Shown: piece by piece, positions 1-9,136 of the stretch
Layout of the letters: each line of letters opens with the position of its first letter
Position numbering within the stretch: the stretch's first letter is position 1
Assembly: GCA_030411725.1 (NCBI GenBank)
Contig: MU839832.1
Location: 1,674,001 to 1,738,000, forward strand
Direction: 5' to 3'
Length of the DNA: 64,000 bases
DNA from: Echria macrotheca
Lineage: Eukaryota; Ascomycota; Sordariomycetes; Sordariales; Schizotheciaceae
The notes under the pieces: model-generated
Seen by the model: only the letters and a program-made list of their open reading frames with translations
Database searches by the model: none
Told to the model about the DNA's origin: nothing
Made by a program: the position numbers and the translations under genes

Positions 1-2
1 CG

Positions 3-956
3 TCCTCGCCCGGCTGGTCCGAAGCTTTCATCCCGAAACTCTTCGCCTGCGAGAACTACGAGTCCGCCTACACGGTGACCTTCAACCTCACCGAGGGCGC
101 CTCGCAGTCCACCAACGTGACCAGGCTCGACTTCCTCCGGCCCGTGATCAACACGACCTACCTCCCCGAGGTCGAAGCGCACGACAACACAGCCGACAAC
201 GTCACGGCCACGCCGGAGTCGAACTACATCTTCCCCTCCGACAAGCGAAGGTACAGACGCACCGCGGCCTTCCACGCCCTCGGCCTGATCGCGCGCTCCT
301 TCGTCAACGGCACCCTGACCATCAACGCGCAGGACGCAAACGGCATGCCCCTCGCGAACTCGGACGTGATCCAGACGAATCTGCTAGATCTGGCGGATAA
401 CTACCTTCCGCGCGCGAACCTGATGGCGCTCGTGCAGGATTTCTACGCGCAGCTCGTGCTGAGCATGCTGAGCAACCCGCAGTTTGCGAGCGTGGTCTGG
501 GCGGCGAGGCCGGAGACGCAGAGCGGGCTTCTGCCGGCGTTGACGGATGACGACGGACTGAAATATCCGTGCGAGCGGTCGAGGGTGGCGAATTTGTATA
601 ACTACCGCGCGAGGGATCTGTGGATTGTCTATGGGATTGCGATTTTGCTGGGCTTGGTTGCGGTTGTCGTTGGGTTCCGGGCCGTGAGGGAGAATCAGGG
701 GGTTGTGATGGATACCAAGTTTTCGAGCATTGTGGCTGCGACGAGGGGGCCGGCGCTGGATAAACTTGCTTGGACCAGGGAGGAGACGGCCGGGAGGGTG
801 CCGGTGCGCGAGGAGGGGATTAGGGGGGCTAGGATGGGGTATGGGATGGTCAGGCCGGAGGGGATAGCGGCGACGGGGGTGGATGAGGGCGGAGGAAGGG
901 TGGCGCCGAGAGTTGGGTTTGCTTTTGAGGGGGATTTGGTGCATAAGGGTACATAG
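3..956 (+). CDS. C-terminal part of a single-pass membrane protein (5' end outside window)
   Basis: The reading frame is open from base 3, so the gene starts upstream of the window and only the last ~317 codons are seen. The visible part has an outer-type region with several N-glycosylation sequons (NLT, NVT, NTT, NGT), then one clear hydrophobic segment near the residues LWIVYGIAILLGLVAVVVGF, then a basic and Gly/Arg-rich tail of about 90 residues. This suggests a large extracellular or lumenal domain, one membrane anchor and a cytoplasmic tail. Such architecture is common in large uncharacterised Sordariomycete membrane proteins; I do not recognise a catalytic domain. The stop is TAG at 954-956. 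Function unknown. An antisense frame covers the same bases but looks like a composition shadow. Confidence 0.75.
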   Translation, partial: SSPGWSEAFIPKLFACENYESAYTVTFNLTEGASQSTNVTRLDFLRPVINTTYLPEVEAHDNTADNVTATPESNYIFPSDKRRYRRTAAFHALGLIARSFVNGTLTINAQDANGMPLANSDVIQTNLLDLADNYLPRANLMALVQDFYAQLVLSMLSNPQFASVVWAARPETQSGLLPALTDDDGLKYPCERSRVANLYNYRARDLWIVYGIAILLGLVAVVVGFRAVRENQGVVMDTKFSSIVAATRGPALDKLAWTREETAGRVPVREEGIRGARMGYGMVRPEGIAATGVDEGGGRVAPRVGFAFEGDLVHKGT

Positions 957-1164
957 GCGTATTGGTATAGGGTTGGATTTTGCATATATCGTGTTAAACA
1001 TGTTCAAACAGTCCAGGCCCTGATGGTTGTGCAGTTTGTGCTTTTGAGCCGGCTTGTTTGAGCATGGAGATGTGGAGAAGACGGCGGCAGATGAATCCTG
1101 TTCATGTTGCTCAGTCTAGGGTAGATAGTTCCGGAACCAAGTATCCAATATAACAAAACCAACA

Positions 1165-1271
1165 GGGCGGGTAGCGCAGTGGTCAGCGTATTCCTAAGCG
1201 TTTCAGCGTTGTTTTCTCTTGAATTTCTCAGCGTTTAGCGAAAGACCTGGGTTCGACTCCCAGCCCGCCCA
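1165..1271 (+). ncRNA. tRNA-like Pol III unit, copy 1 of 5
   Basis: The 107-nt unit folds as a tRNA without an anticodon arm. The acceptor stem GGGCGGG pairs with CCCGCCC (1264-1270), followed by a discriminator A. The D stem GCGC/GCGT encloses AGTGGTCA and gives a box A-like TAGCGCAGTGG. The T arm CTGGG-TTCGACT-CCCAG contains a consensus box B (GGTTCGACTCC). A 57-nt insert with repeated AGCG motifs replaces the anticodon arm, and no stem-loop with U33 and an anticodon can be drawn. A run of six T (1279-1284) follows as a Pol III terminator. It lacks the conserved upstream flank that copies 2-5 share. It could also be called a tRNA pseudogene or a head of SINE origin. Confidence 0.7.
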
Positions 1272-1350
1272 AGCATTCTTTTTTGCCCCCCTTCTATCAG
1301 GGGAGAGGGCTATATAAACTTTCGACACGCTTGGCTGTTAAGAAAAGACG

Positions 1351-1461
1351 GGGCGGGTAGCGCAGTGGTCAGCGTGTTCCTAAGCGTTTCATCAGCGTTG
1401 TTTTCTTCACTTTCTATCCAGCGTTTAGCGAAAGACCTGGGTTCGAATCCCAGCCCGCCCA
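1351..1461 (+). ncRNA. tRNA-like Pol III unit, copy 2 of 5
   Basis: This is a 111-nt copy with the same acceptor (GGGCGGG/CCCGCCC), D stem (GCGC/GCGT) and T arm (CTGGG-TTCGAAT-CCCAG), and box B GGTTCGAATCC. The insert between the D and T arms is 61 nt. TATATAA lies at 1311-1317, about 34-40 bp before the 5' end, inside a flank repeated before copies 3-5. A T6 terminator is at 1469-1474. It is closest in sequence to copy 1. Confidence 0.7.
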
Positions 1462-1542
1462 AACTTTCTTTTTTGATGCTGTTAACCCCAAGTGAGGGGG
1501 CTACATAAACTCGTTGCACACTCAACTGTTCACGAAACCACC

Positions 1543-1672
1543 GGGCGGGTAGCGTAGTAGTCAGCGCATTCCCTAAGCGTATTCCTTCCTAAGCGATTTC
1601 CAGCGTTGGCTTGTTCTCTTCTTTAAAAATAGCGTTCATTGAAAGACCTGGGTTCAAATCCCAGCCCGTCCA
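1543..1672 (+). ncRNA. tRNA-like Pol III unit, copy 3 of 5
   Basis: This 130-nt copy has an acceptor 3' strand of CCCGTCC, which keeps pairing with GGGCGGG through one G-U wobble. The D stem has switched to GCGT/GCGC, exchanging the wobble position with copies 1-2 while still pairing. Box B is GGTTCAAATCC. The insert is 80 nt and ends with a motif shared by copies 3-5 (CATTGAAAG). A CTACATAAAC element sits about 40 bp upstream and a T7 run is at 1680-1686. Confidence 0.7.
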
Positions 1673-1755
1673 ACTCCTGTTTTTTTGTTCCTTTAGCATC
1701 GAGGGAGAGGGCTAGATAAGCTCGTAGCAGCTTAGCTGCTATTAACAAAACTACA

Positions 1756-1882
1756 GGGCGGGTAGCGTAGTGGTCAGCGCATTCCCTGAGCGTTTCTCTT
1801 TCCTAAGCGGATCTCAGCGTTGATTTCTAATTATAGTATAAGCGTTTATTGAAAGGCCTGGGTTCGAACCCCAGCCCGCCCA
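1756..1882 (+). ncRNA. tRNA-like Pol III unit, copy 4 of 5
   Basis: This 127-nt copy has acceptor GGGCGGG/CCCGCCC, D stem GCGT/GCGC and T arm CTGGG-TTCGAAC-CCCAG. The insert is 77 nt. It is preceded by the repeated flank (GAGAGGGCTAGATAAGCTCGT) and followed by T8 at 1890-1897, the strongest terminator in the array. Confidence 0.7.
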
Positions 1883-1980
1883 ACTGCTCTTTTTTTTGGA
1901 GGTCTTTTTTTGTTCTGTTAGCCTCAGGGGAGAGGGCTAGATAAGCTCGTTGAACACTTAACTGCTATTAACAAGCCACA

Positions 1981-2109
1981 GGGCGGGTAGCGTAGTGGCC
2001 AGCGCATTCCCTGAGCGTTTTTCCCTAAGCGGATTTCATTTCAGCGTTGATTTCTAATTATACTACAAGCGTTCATTGAAAGACCTGGGTTCGAGTCCCA
2101 GCCCGTCCA
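1981..2109 (+). ncRNA. tRNA-like Pol III unit, copy 5 of 5
   Basis: This 129-nt copy has acceptor GGGCGGG/CCCGTCC (one G-U), D stem GCGT/GCGC and box B GGTTCGAGTCC. The insert is 79 nt and is most like that of copy 4. The repeated upstream flank with CTAGATAAGC lies near 1937-1946 and a T6 terminator is at 2116-2121. Start-to-start spacing along the array is 186, 192, 213 and 225 bp, so the unit that was duplicated includes its own upstream flank. Confidence 0.7.
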
Positions 2110-2121
2110 AACTCATTTTTT

Positions 2122-2669
2122 GTTGCCGACCATGGCGTCGACAGCGGAAACAACCACCAACTGTCGCCAGTAACAGGCCGCCCCCGCTAAACAGACACCC
2201 GCGCAAAGACTGAAGCTTCCCGACATCAAGGATAACCAAACCCTACCTATCCCAGTTACTTGTGAAAACGGAGGAACTTGGCCGATGCGTGTTCTAGTGC
2301 ATTGTAGCACACGCGTAATAGCCCTGGGCTTGGCAACGGGAAGTTCAAGTAAGGTATATAAGGCGACGAAACTTTACCTAAAGGTTTCCCATATTCGTAA
2401 AAAGATGATTTTTTTTACCACGCCAATATTCTAATATTTAAATTTGCGTAAATAACTCCACCATCAAGTGGACAACCAAGATGATTCTCAATTCATACTG
2501 GCATCGGAGCAAGGTTAAGCCGATAATGCATGAAGACACACAGGCTCCCAACATCGGGCCGAAGAGGTAACTGCGCCTTCTCTCCCCGCTTCAAGATCTC
2601 TTGCCTTCTTTTCCGGACCTCACTTGCACCCGCTGAACCCGTCATAAAACCATCCAGCTTCGAAAGGCC
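2122..2669. other. Intergenic region before HET gene 1
   Basis: I see no gene here. The stretch 2385-2460 is AT-rich, with a T8 run near 2408 and AATATTTAAATTT-type sequence, unlike the surrounding DNA. It probably holds the promoter of the downstream HET-domain gene. Confidence 0.5.
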
Positions 2670-5165
2670 ATGAGTCAAGTCAGTCGATGGACAACCACGG
2701 CCAACGCGCACGTTTGCGCAGAATGCCAGACAATTCCGCCCGCACTGTTCGAGCCTGGTTCAAATGTCACGCACCGAATCCACCAAGGCCGGAATGGCGA
2801 CGAGAATCTCGAGAAGAGTGCACAGGATGGCTGTCGACTTTGTATATCGGTTTTAGACGCCATCCGCGCTGATCAGTCTCTCGACGGCACCGGGCTCGAC
2901 GATGGAGGTGTTTTATTGGCGACGACCTGGTCCGGTGAATCCCTCTTTCACACAACCAACCCTTCGCGCTACGACCCAACGCCGGCCCTCATCAATCTCC
3001 GTAATGCCGAGCTACAAGCGCTCTCGCGTGATCTTGGCGTCGTCACCGGGCCCCTTCTCGTCATCAGCTGGGCCACTTCGAAGCACCGCACTCTGCGGTT
3101 CAATGTGCAAAAGACGAAACCCGACGGATCGGCTACCAGCCCGCAGATGTACAAGACCACTTGGGACGACTACCGTCTTGACTTTTCCCTCCCAGACCAT
3201 GCCGGCTTTGGCTGGGTGCGCGGTAGCCGATCGCTTCCATCCCAGCCCGTATCGACACTCCCTAATTCGCAGGAGACCTTCACATTGCTAAACAAGTGGC
3301 TGGACGAGTGCCAGGAGAGACATGGCTCGATTTGCAGGTTTGTCGGCGAGCGTGTCGTATCAGCCAACTTTGCATCTCCAGCACGTCTGATCTACTGCGG
3401 CAACCAAGGCCCGCTCTGTCTCGTTCAGGCTGCAGACCTTCCGCTCGATGGGGAGGGGATGGGCCCGTCGTATACAGCACTCAGCTATCGCTGGGGCAAT
3501 CCGGCATCGCTGTGCACAACCACCAAGGCAAATCTGCAGGCGAATCTTTATGCCCTCAACTTTGACGGCTTGCCCCTGACCTTCCAGCACGCCATCCAAA
3601 TCACTCGTGCCATCAAGGTTTCCTACATATGGATCGACGCGCTGTGCATCATCCAAGACGACGAGGCCGACAAGGCAAAGGAGATCTTTCGTATGGACTT
3701 GATTTACTCGACCGCCATCTGCATGATCTCGGCCTCTTCATCAAAGGATCCTCATGCCGGCATATTCTCACCTCGTCCTTCCACGGTAGACGCGCACCTA
3801 CGCTCATTCACCTTGAGCAGCAATGGCGCAAAGAAGGGCAGCCTGTCTGTTACCATTCAGCCGTTCCTGGCAGATTGGGGTAATGCAATAACCAGCGGCT
3901 CGGTCTACCCAAGGGGATGGTGCTTCCAGGAGCGCTTACTGTCCAAGCGTATCATCTACTTCACAGACATGCGGGTTATGTGGGAATGTCGCTGGGCTGC
4001 CGCATCCGAAGAGTACGCCCAAATGGTTGACGTGCACTCCGCAGCCAAGATATTTTCTCCCAACCTGCCGCCACGTGTGTCCAAGGATCGAGTACAGGAC
4101 ATAACCATACTCCCAGGAGACCTTAGGAGAACCAGGCCATGGATCGAAGACTGGTGTCGAGTGATCCGGGCCTACTCGGGCCGGAGTCTCACGTACCCGT
4201 CCGACCGTCTTCCTGCACTGGCCGGGTTAGCAGCTACTTTTGGGCGGAAGCTTAGGAACCCCCAGGATCCGAACATGTCCACCTATTTGGCCGGTATGTG
4301 GAAGGACAGCCTGGCCATGCAGATATGCTGGTTCCCAGACTACACGTCACGTCCTTCTCCCAAGCCTGGAGATACGTGGCCATCACCGCTGAGAACGGCT
4401 TTCACCTTTCAGAACATTGGTTCCGCCGACTACCTCGACGACTGGCTGCCATCTTGGTCGTGGATATCCCTCTCCGGGCCCGTCCATTACCCCTACCCAT
4501 CAGGAGCAATCGACAGCCCATCGATCAATGGTCGCATCCTTGGCGTGTCAGACAAGCCGGGTAACGTACTCATGAGCGACCACCCGATGGAGGTGACGGC
4601 GCTCACCATCATCTTCCCTCACCCACAGGTCAATGACAAGTACGGGCCCGTCAAGGGAGGATACATCAATCTGACCAGCTTCCTGGGAGTGGTCACAATA
4701 TCAGAAGATTACCTGCTGAAGGAAGAGGACCTCCTGATACGTCCAACAACAACGGGAACGAGACCAAAATTATACTCAATGTACCCCTCGCCGCCGCCAA
4801 CCAGCTTGTCACTGCTCGCGCGTCTGCGGCGGGAGGACCGGAGACGTCCGGCGTCGGCCGAGGGGATAATCTACTTCGACACCGACCCGCCCACGCTACC
4901 GGACAAGACAACGATACACTGCCTCCGGCTCGGCACGGGGCCGAGTGCCTTTTCGAGCACGTACGGCGCCGTCGACTACGGGCTGGCGCTCATGGAGGTG
5001 GACAACTCTTTTCAGCTGGACAGGAGGGGCGGGGTCAGGAGGGTGGACGGGTCGAGTCGGAGCGAGCGGTTCCCGAGGATGCGGCGGGTTGGGCTGTTTG
5101 AGGTGGATATTTGGAATAAGAAGTGGCGTGCTGAGGCTACTGTGACGTCTGTTGTTATTGTTTAG
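2670..5165 (+). CDS. HET-domain (heterokaryon incompatibility) protein 1
   Basis: Single-exon gene of 831 codons. The HET domain (PF06985-type) spans about residues 268-425. It shows the YTALSYRWG block, the WIDALCIIQDD block, and then the RGWCFQERLLSKRIIYF block that ends the conserved core. The N-terminus has a CxxC pair (residues 17-20) and a second CxxC (55-58), a zinc-binding-like pattern seen at the start of many fungal HET proteins. No NACHT, ankyrin or WD repeats follow; the C-terminal ~400 residues are typical HET-family sequence without a named domain. HET domains are known to trigger cell death when incompatible fungal cells fuse, and are proposed to act like TIR domains. Start chosen at the first ATG before the Cys motif. 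A second HET gene follows 365 bp downstream. Confidence 0.9.
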   Translation: MSQVSRWTTTANAHVCAECQTIPPALFEPGSNVTHRIHQGRNGDENLEKSAQDGCRLCISVLDAIRADQSLDGTGLDDGGVLLATTWSGESLFHTTNPSRYDPTPALINLRNAELQALSRDLGVVTGPLLVISWATSKHRTLRFNVQKTKPDGSATSPQMYKTTWDDYRLDFSLPDHAGFGWVRGSRSLPSQPVSTLPNSQETFTLLNKWLDECQERHGSICRFVGERVVSANFASPARLIYCGNQGPLCLVQAADLPLDGEGMGPSYTALSYRWGNPASLCTTTKANLQANLYALNFDGLPLTFQHAIQITRAIKVSYIWIDALCIIQDDEADKAKEIFRMDLIYSTAICMISASSSKDPHAGIFSPRPSTVDAHLRSFTLSSNGAKKGSLSVTIQPFLADWGNAITSGSVYPRGWCFQERLLSKRIIYFTDMRVMWECRWAAASEEYAQMVDVHSAAKIFSPNLPPRVSKDRVQDITILPGDLRRTRPWIEDWCRVIRAYSGRSLTYPSDRLPALAGLAATFGRKLRNPQDPNMSTYLAGMWKDSLAMQICWFPDYTSRPSPKPGDTWPSPLRTAFTFQNIGSADYLDDWLPSWSWISLSGPVHYPYPSGAIDSPSINGRILGVSDKPGNVLMSDHPMEVTALTIIFPHPQVNDKYGPVKGGYINLTSFLGVVTISEDYLLKEEDLLIRPTTTGTRPKLYSMYPSPPPTSLSLLARLRREDRRRPASAEGIIYFDTDPPTLPDKTTIHCLRLGTGPSAFSSTYGAVDYGLALMEVDNSFQLDRRGGVRRVDGSSRSERFPRMRRVGLFEVDIWNKKWRAEATVTSVVIV

Positions 5166-5530
5166 GGCTGTTCGGCGTTGCATGAGACTTGAGAGGGAGG
5201 GGCGAGGTTCAAACGAAGCACTGGTCGTATGTCGGAGCGATCCAGAAAGTGTAGGTGGTGGTTTTGAGCCAGGGACCACCTTATCGTGTTGTCCAGGGAT
5301 ATTGAATAGCAAGAGGGGGGGAATGTTTCGGAGGGGTACCTTACCTTGATAGGCAAGCCCGTTCGCGCTAGTTGGATCGCTTTTTTTCACGGACCCCTCG
5401 TTTCCTAATAAATTCCTGACGTGACGGCAACTTCTTCTCTTCTTCAACCAGCCACCCCCAAATGTCGAGTCCTCTCGCACTCATGTCTTGTATGGTCACC
5501 ATTCGGCCTCCATCTGGCCAATAACCCTCC
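5166..5530. other. Intergenic region between the two HET genes
   Basis: Short spacer holding the 3' end of HET gene 1 and the promoter of HET gene 2. No further feature is visible. Confidence 0.5.
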
Positions 5531-8242
5531 ATGTCCGAGAAAAGTCACGAATGCAGTCGTCGGCGCGGGGCCGAGGGCAGTGATGGCTGCTCATGCGGGA
5601 ATGCGAGCACGCAGCCTTGGCCGTCCAGTGTCAAGTACCTCTCACTGACGGAATGTACGCCGAGTATTGCGGCAGCCCTCACACACCTTGCCTCAGGGCC
5701 GGCAAAGCTCCATCAAGGCGCCAGCGACGGTCAAGCCCTACCATCATCAGCCTTCAAGACAGAACCGAGGTTCACCAACACCCTCTACGGACGTTTGGAT
5801 GCCCGCGGAGCGGCAATCAGACTGCTGCGCATAACTCCGGGAGGTCCCACTGACCCCCTACACGGATCACTTGAGGTGGCCAACCTCGATCAGCCGCCGG
5901 CGTACGACGCCCTTTCATACACCTGGGCCGATGATCAAGGGGACAAGTCCCTCAAAGAGACGATATTTCTCGGTCAGCAATATACACCCCTTCCCATTAC
6001 CTCCAACTGTAGCGCCGCTCTCCGCAACCTACGCAGGAGAGAAACGCAAGTCGTATTGTGGGTCGACTCGGTGTGCATCAACCAGTATGCCGACGACGAA
6101 CGCTCTCACCAGGTCGGCCTCATGGGACGCATCTACTCGCTGGCCCGCTCCGTCATCATCTACCTCGGCGAGGACTCGTACCGGGGCAAAAGTACGGGCG
6201 AGAAAGTCATGGACCGCATTGACTACATCTGGCACGGCCAGCTATCGCTCACCGGATCCTACTGGGGCCAGGACAACCTGGACACGGATTTTGTCGACTT
6301 CTTCTCCAGAGCATACTTCTCACGCCTGTGGATCATTCAGGAGATTGCGCTTGCGAGGGAAGCCTGGGTGGTCTGCGGCTCATGGAGACTCAACTGGACC
6401 CTGTTTGGTAGCCACAACCTGAAGGGCTTGGAAGTGAGAAACTATATTCCGTCATGGATTCACCATGTCCTCGGCGGGCCACGAGATCGGGACCTGAAAC
6501 AATTCGCCGAGCTTTTGATAGCCACGTCGGGATGCCAAGCCTCTGATGCGCGAGACAAGGTGTTTGGACTGCTCGGCCTGTCTCGCGAAGCAACAGAGTT
6601 GGCCTTGGTGCCAGACTATTCGCGCTCCCTCCGCGAAGTCTACATGGGCACCGCAGCCTTGCTTCTACAGCAGGGAGTTGCAGACCTGGTATTCACTGCA
6701 GCGGCCGCCAGCGACCGGTCTCTGGAAAAGGGCATTCCCGGTTGGGTTCCTCTATGGAACAACCCCATGACGGTTTCTCAGCAGGATCTGATTCAACATC
6801 TCATACCGCTGCTCCACTGGCTGTACTCCCGGCCAATACTTGAGGGGTTGGTTCCCATGTGGTTGAACGGGAGGCCACGCAATGCCTCGTTGTCCCGCAG
6901 GGGGCTTGAAGGGATGCATCTTCCAAGACACCCGTGGGACCCTTCAGAAGTGCACCTTCCAGCACACCCGTGGGACTACAAGCTGGATCTTCATATCATC
7001 GCTCCACGACATTTCCTTTTAACCAGTCAGAGGCACGACTCATCCGAGCATTTCCGAGTACACCACACAACCGGCGCATTGATCATCAAAGCGACAGCAG
7101 TTATGGTCTACAGAGGTATCTCTGGAAGTATTGGTCTGCAACCGGATGATGGAGAAGAACCTTCACACACCAGTCTTCTCGTGTCGAATAGAACCAGACG
7201 AGTCATTATGGCGTTGGCAAGCACTGCTCACTGGACTTGGGGAGACTATGTCCTTGCAGTGCAGGGAAGCGACCAACTCCTTCACGTTGGACCACCAAAG
7301 TCCAACTGGGATCGAGTGCCTGTTCACAGGTTCCTGGGACCCTGCCTCGCCGCTGTCGTTGCCCAGAAGCCCCAGGCGGCAGCTCTTGGGGGTCCCTACT
7401 TCTTTGCTTCACCTCACCTCGTGCAGCTTCTCCTGGATTGGGAGGCCACTTTGGGATACGGGATAGGCGTCTCACACAACGACCCCCTATTTGGCAATGT
7501 CAAGGTGGCAGTTGATAGTTTTATGCTTTCAGGCCACCCACCGCGATGGGGCGAGGCTGGCCAGACGGCAGACGACGGCACCACGCAACGCCCAGATGAC
7601 AAGAGCCTCTTCGACAGAGTTGTCTTCTGGCGGACAGAACTGTTGCCCAGCCTACCTGGCCATTTGCAAAACCCTGGGCGCCAGGCCGAGCTTTCGTGGG
7701 GGTTCGTTCAACAACTCAACACTCTGGAGGAGGGCTTCTTGGCGATCTTCCTAGCGCGTCTCGGTGACAACTTCCCGGGTGCCCCCTCATTCACAAACGA
7801 CTTGGAATTGGAGATGAGGAGAGGCACTATCCACACCATCATCACTGAGTTCCGCAATCGTAGTGATCCTGACGCCTTGTCCTTCCGCCTTGGTGACGTA
7901 GCCACCCGGCTGATGGAGGATGCCGTGCTTAAAAAGGGCCTAACGGCGCAGCAGATCCTTCATAGGATTGCAGATCCTGATCCTCCCCCGATGCTTACCT
8001 CTCAATTTGTTTCTGGTGGTGATGCGGCCCGGTGGTACAAAACGAAGAACCCGGCGACTCTGCTGAGGCGACGACTGGAAGAAGCGTCGCGGACAGGCGG
8101 GAATTACTCGCATGTGCGACCCTCGTTGGTCAACGATACTGAGTACGCGCTGGGTGAGTTGGAGTTGATGTGTGATGGGATGGAGGTTCAGTTGAAATTT
8201 TGGTTGAAGGAGCGAGAGGTCATCGAGCGGGTGTTGGTGTGA
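5531..8242 (+). CDS. HET-domain (heterokaryon incompatibility) protein 2
   Basis: Single-exon gene of 903 codons. The HET domain covers about residues 125-265, with YDALSYTWAD, then VLWVDSVCINQ, then the FSRLWIIQEIALAR block. The following DARDKVFGLLGL and VPDYSRSLREVY motifs mark the het-6-like subgroup, so this gene belongs to a different HET branch from its neighbour and is not a recent tandem duplicate. The remaining ~500 residues have no domain I can name. A short internal duplication (HLPRHPWDPSEV / HLPAHPWDYKLD, about residues 460-485) is visible. The N-terminal ~40 residues are Cys/Ser-rich and poorly conserved-looking, so the true start may be a later ATG. Expected role: cytoplasmic allorecognition or cell-death signalling, inferred from family only. 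Confidence 0.88.
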   Translation: MSEKSHECSRRRGAEGSDGCSCGNASTQPWPSSVKYLSLTECTPSIAAALTHLASGPAKLHQGASDGQALPSSAFKTEPRFTNTLYGRLDARGAAIRLLRITPGGPTDPLHGSLEVANLDQPPAYDALSYTWADDQGDKSLKETIFLGQQYTPLPITSNCSAALRNLRRRETQVVLWVDSVCINQYADDERSHQVGLMGRIYSLARSVIIYLGEDSYRGKSTGEKVMDRIDYIWHGQLSLTGSYWGQDNLDTDFVDFFSRAYFSRLWIIQEIALAREAWVVCGSWRLNWTLFGSHNLKGLEVRNYIPSWIHHVLGGPRDRDLKQFAELLIATSGCQASDARDKVFGLLGLSREATELALVPDYSRSLREVYMGTAALLLQQGVADLVFTAAAASDRSLEKGIPGWVPLWNNPMTVSQQDLIQHLIPLLHWLYSRPILEGLVPMWLNGRPRNASLSRRGLEGMHLPRHPWDPSEVHLPAHPWDYKLDLHIIAPRHFLLTSQRHDSSEHFRVHHTTGALIIKATAVMVYRGISGSIGLQPDDGEEPSHTSLLVSNRTRRVIMALASTAHWTWGDYVLAVQGSDQLLHVGPPKSNWDRVPVHRFLGPCLAAVVAQKPQAAALGGPYFFASPHLVQLLLDWEATLGYGIGVSHNDPLFGNVKVAVDSFMLSGHPPRWGEAGQTADDGTTQRPDDKSLFDRVVFWRTELLPSLPGHLQNPGRQAELSWGFVQQLNTLEEGFLAIFLARLGDNFPGAPSFTNDLELEMRRGTIHTIITEFRNRSDPDALSFRLGDVATRLMEDAVLKKGLTAQQILHRIADPDPPPMLTSQFVSGGDAARWYKTKNPATLLRRRLEEASRTGGNYSHVRPSLVNDTEYALGELELMCDGMEVQLKFWLKEREVIERVLV

Positions 8243-9136
8243 CAACCTGGGAGGGGGGACGATGACGGCCGAGACGCATTCGAGCACAATATGGTTTGTT
8301 TCGCCGATGGTCGACGCGCCAGAATGTACACAGTCACTTGACGGCGTTACGTATGGCCAGGAATCGCCACCGTGACCAGAGGCAGGCTGCGGTCTTCTGC
8401 AACCTTGGCGTCTAGAACTAGGGCGTCCACGGCGTCCATATCCAGAGCCCATACGCAAATAGTCCACCCCGAGTTAAGCACCGACAACATGAGCTACGTG
8501 CTGCAACGGGCATTATCAGCAAGGTTTCATGCCTGACAGCCAGTACTTGGCCGTCAGTTGAGGCACCACTCCTTATTCTTATAAGTTCCGAGTAAGAAAA
8601 CGAAGCTATGTTACACCACAACAATCAACACATACAAGGCTCAAACAAAAAAGTTATCGCTTCTTGACCCATATCATATCTGAGCCAAACTCATGGTATA
8701 TCTCAAACGAGCAGCATGGCCAACCTAACATCGGCACACTCCGAGACCTACCAGCTCCGCTCTTTACTAGGAGTAGTATACGGACTCCAATTAAATGTCC
8801 TGGACTCCAAGGGATAAGCATTTTCCCACACTTTATCCGCCCCTACCGCCTTGTCCACATGTCACGCTACTATACACCCCGTTAAAGCCGGATAAAAAGC
8901 GCCAATACGGCCGGCCGCCGGAATTTAGGCAGTTGAGCGTGCCAATCAGTCGCCGCGACGGCTTCTAGACGTTCATGGAAGAAACAACGTCCCGAGCTGT
9001 GTGCCGTGTCTAGGCCACGTTGCCAGAAGCGAGATCTGGGCAGATATATCAACTGTTTCGACGTCACCTGAACTACAGAGACCACAAAATCAGTGTCTCT
9101 GAGCAGACCCTGACAACAACACTCATAAAGTTCAAC
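8243..9136. other. Intergenic region between HET gene 2 and the SET gene
   Basis: I see no gene. An ATG at 9020 is in frame with the SET gene and would add 39 residues before the signal peptide; I treat that stretch as 5' untranslated sequence. Confidence 0.5.
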
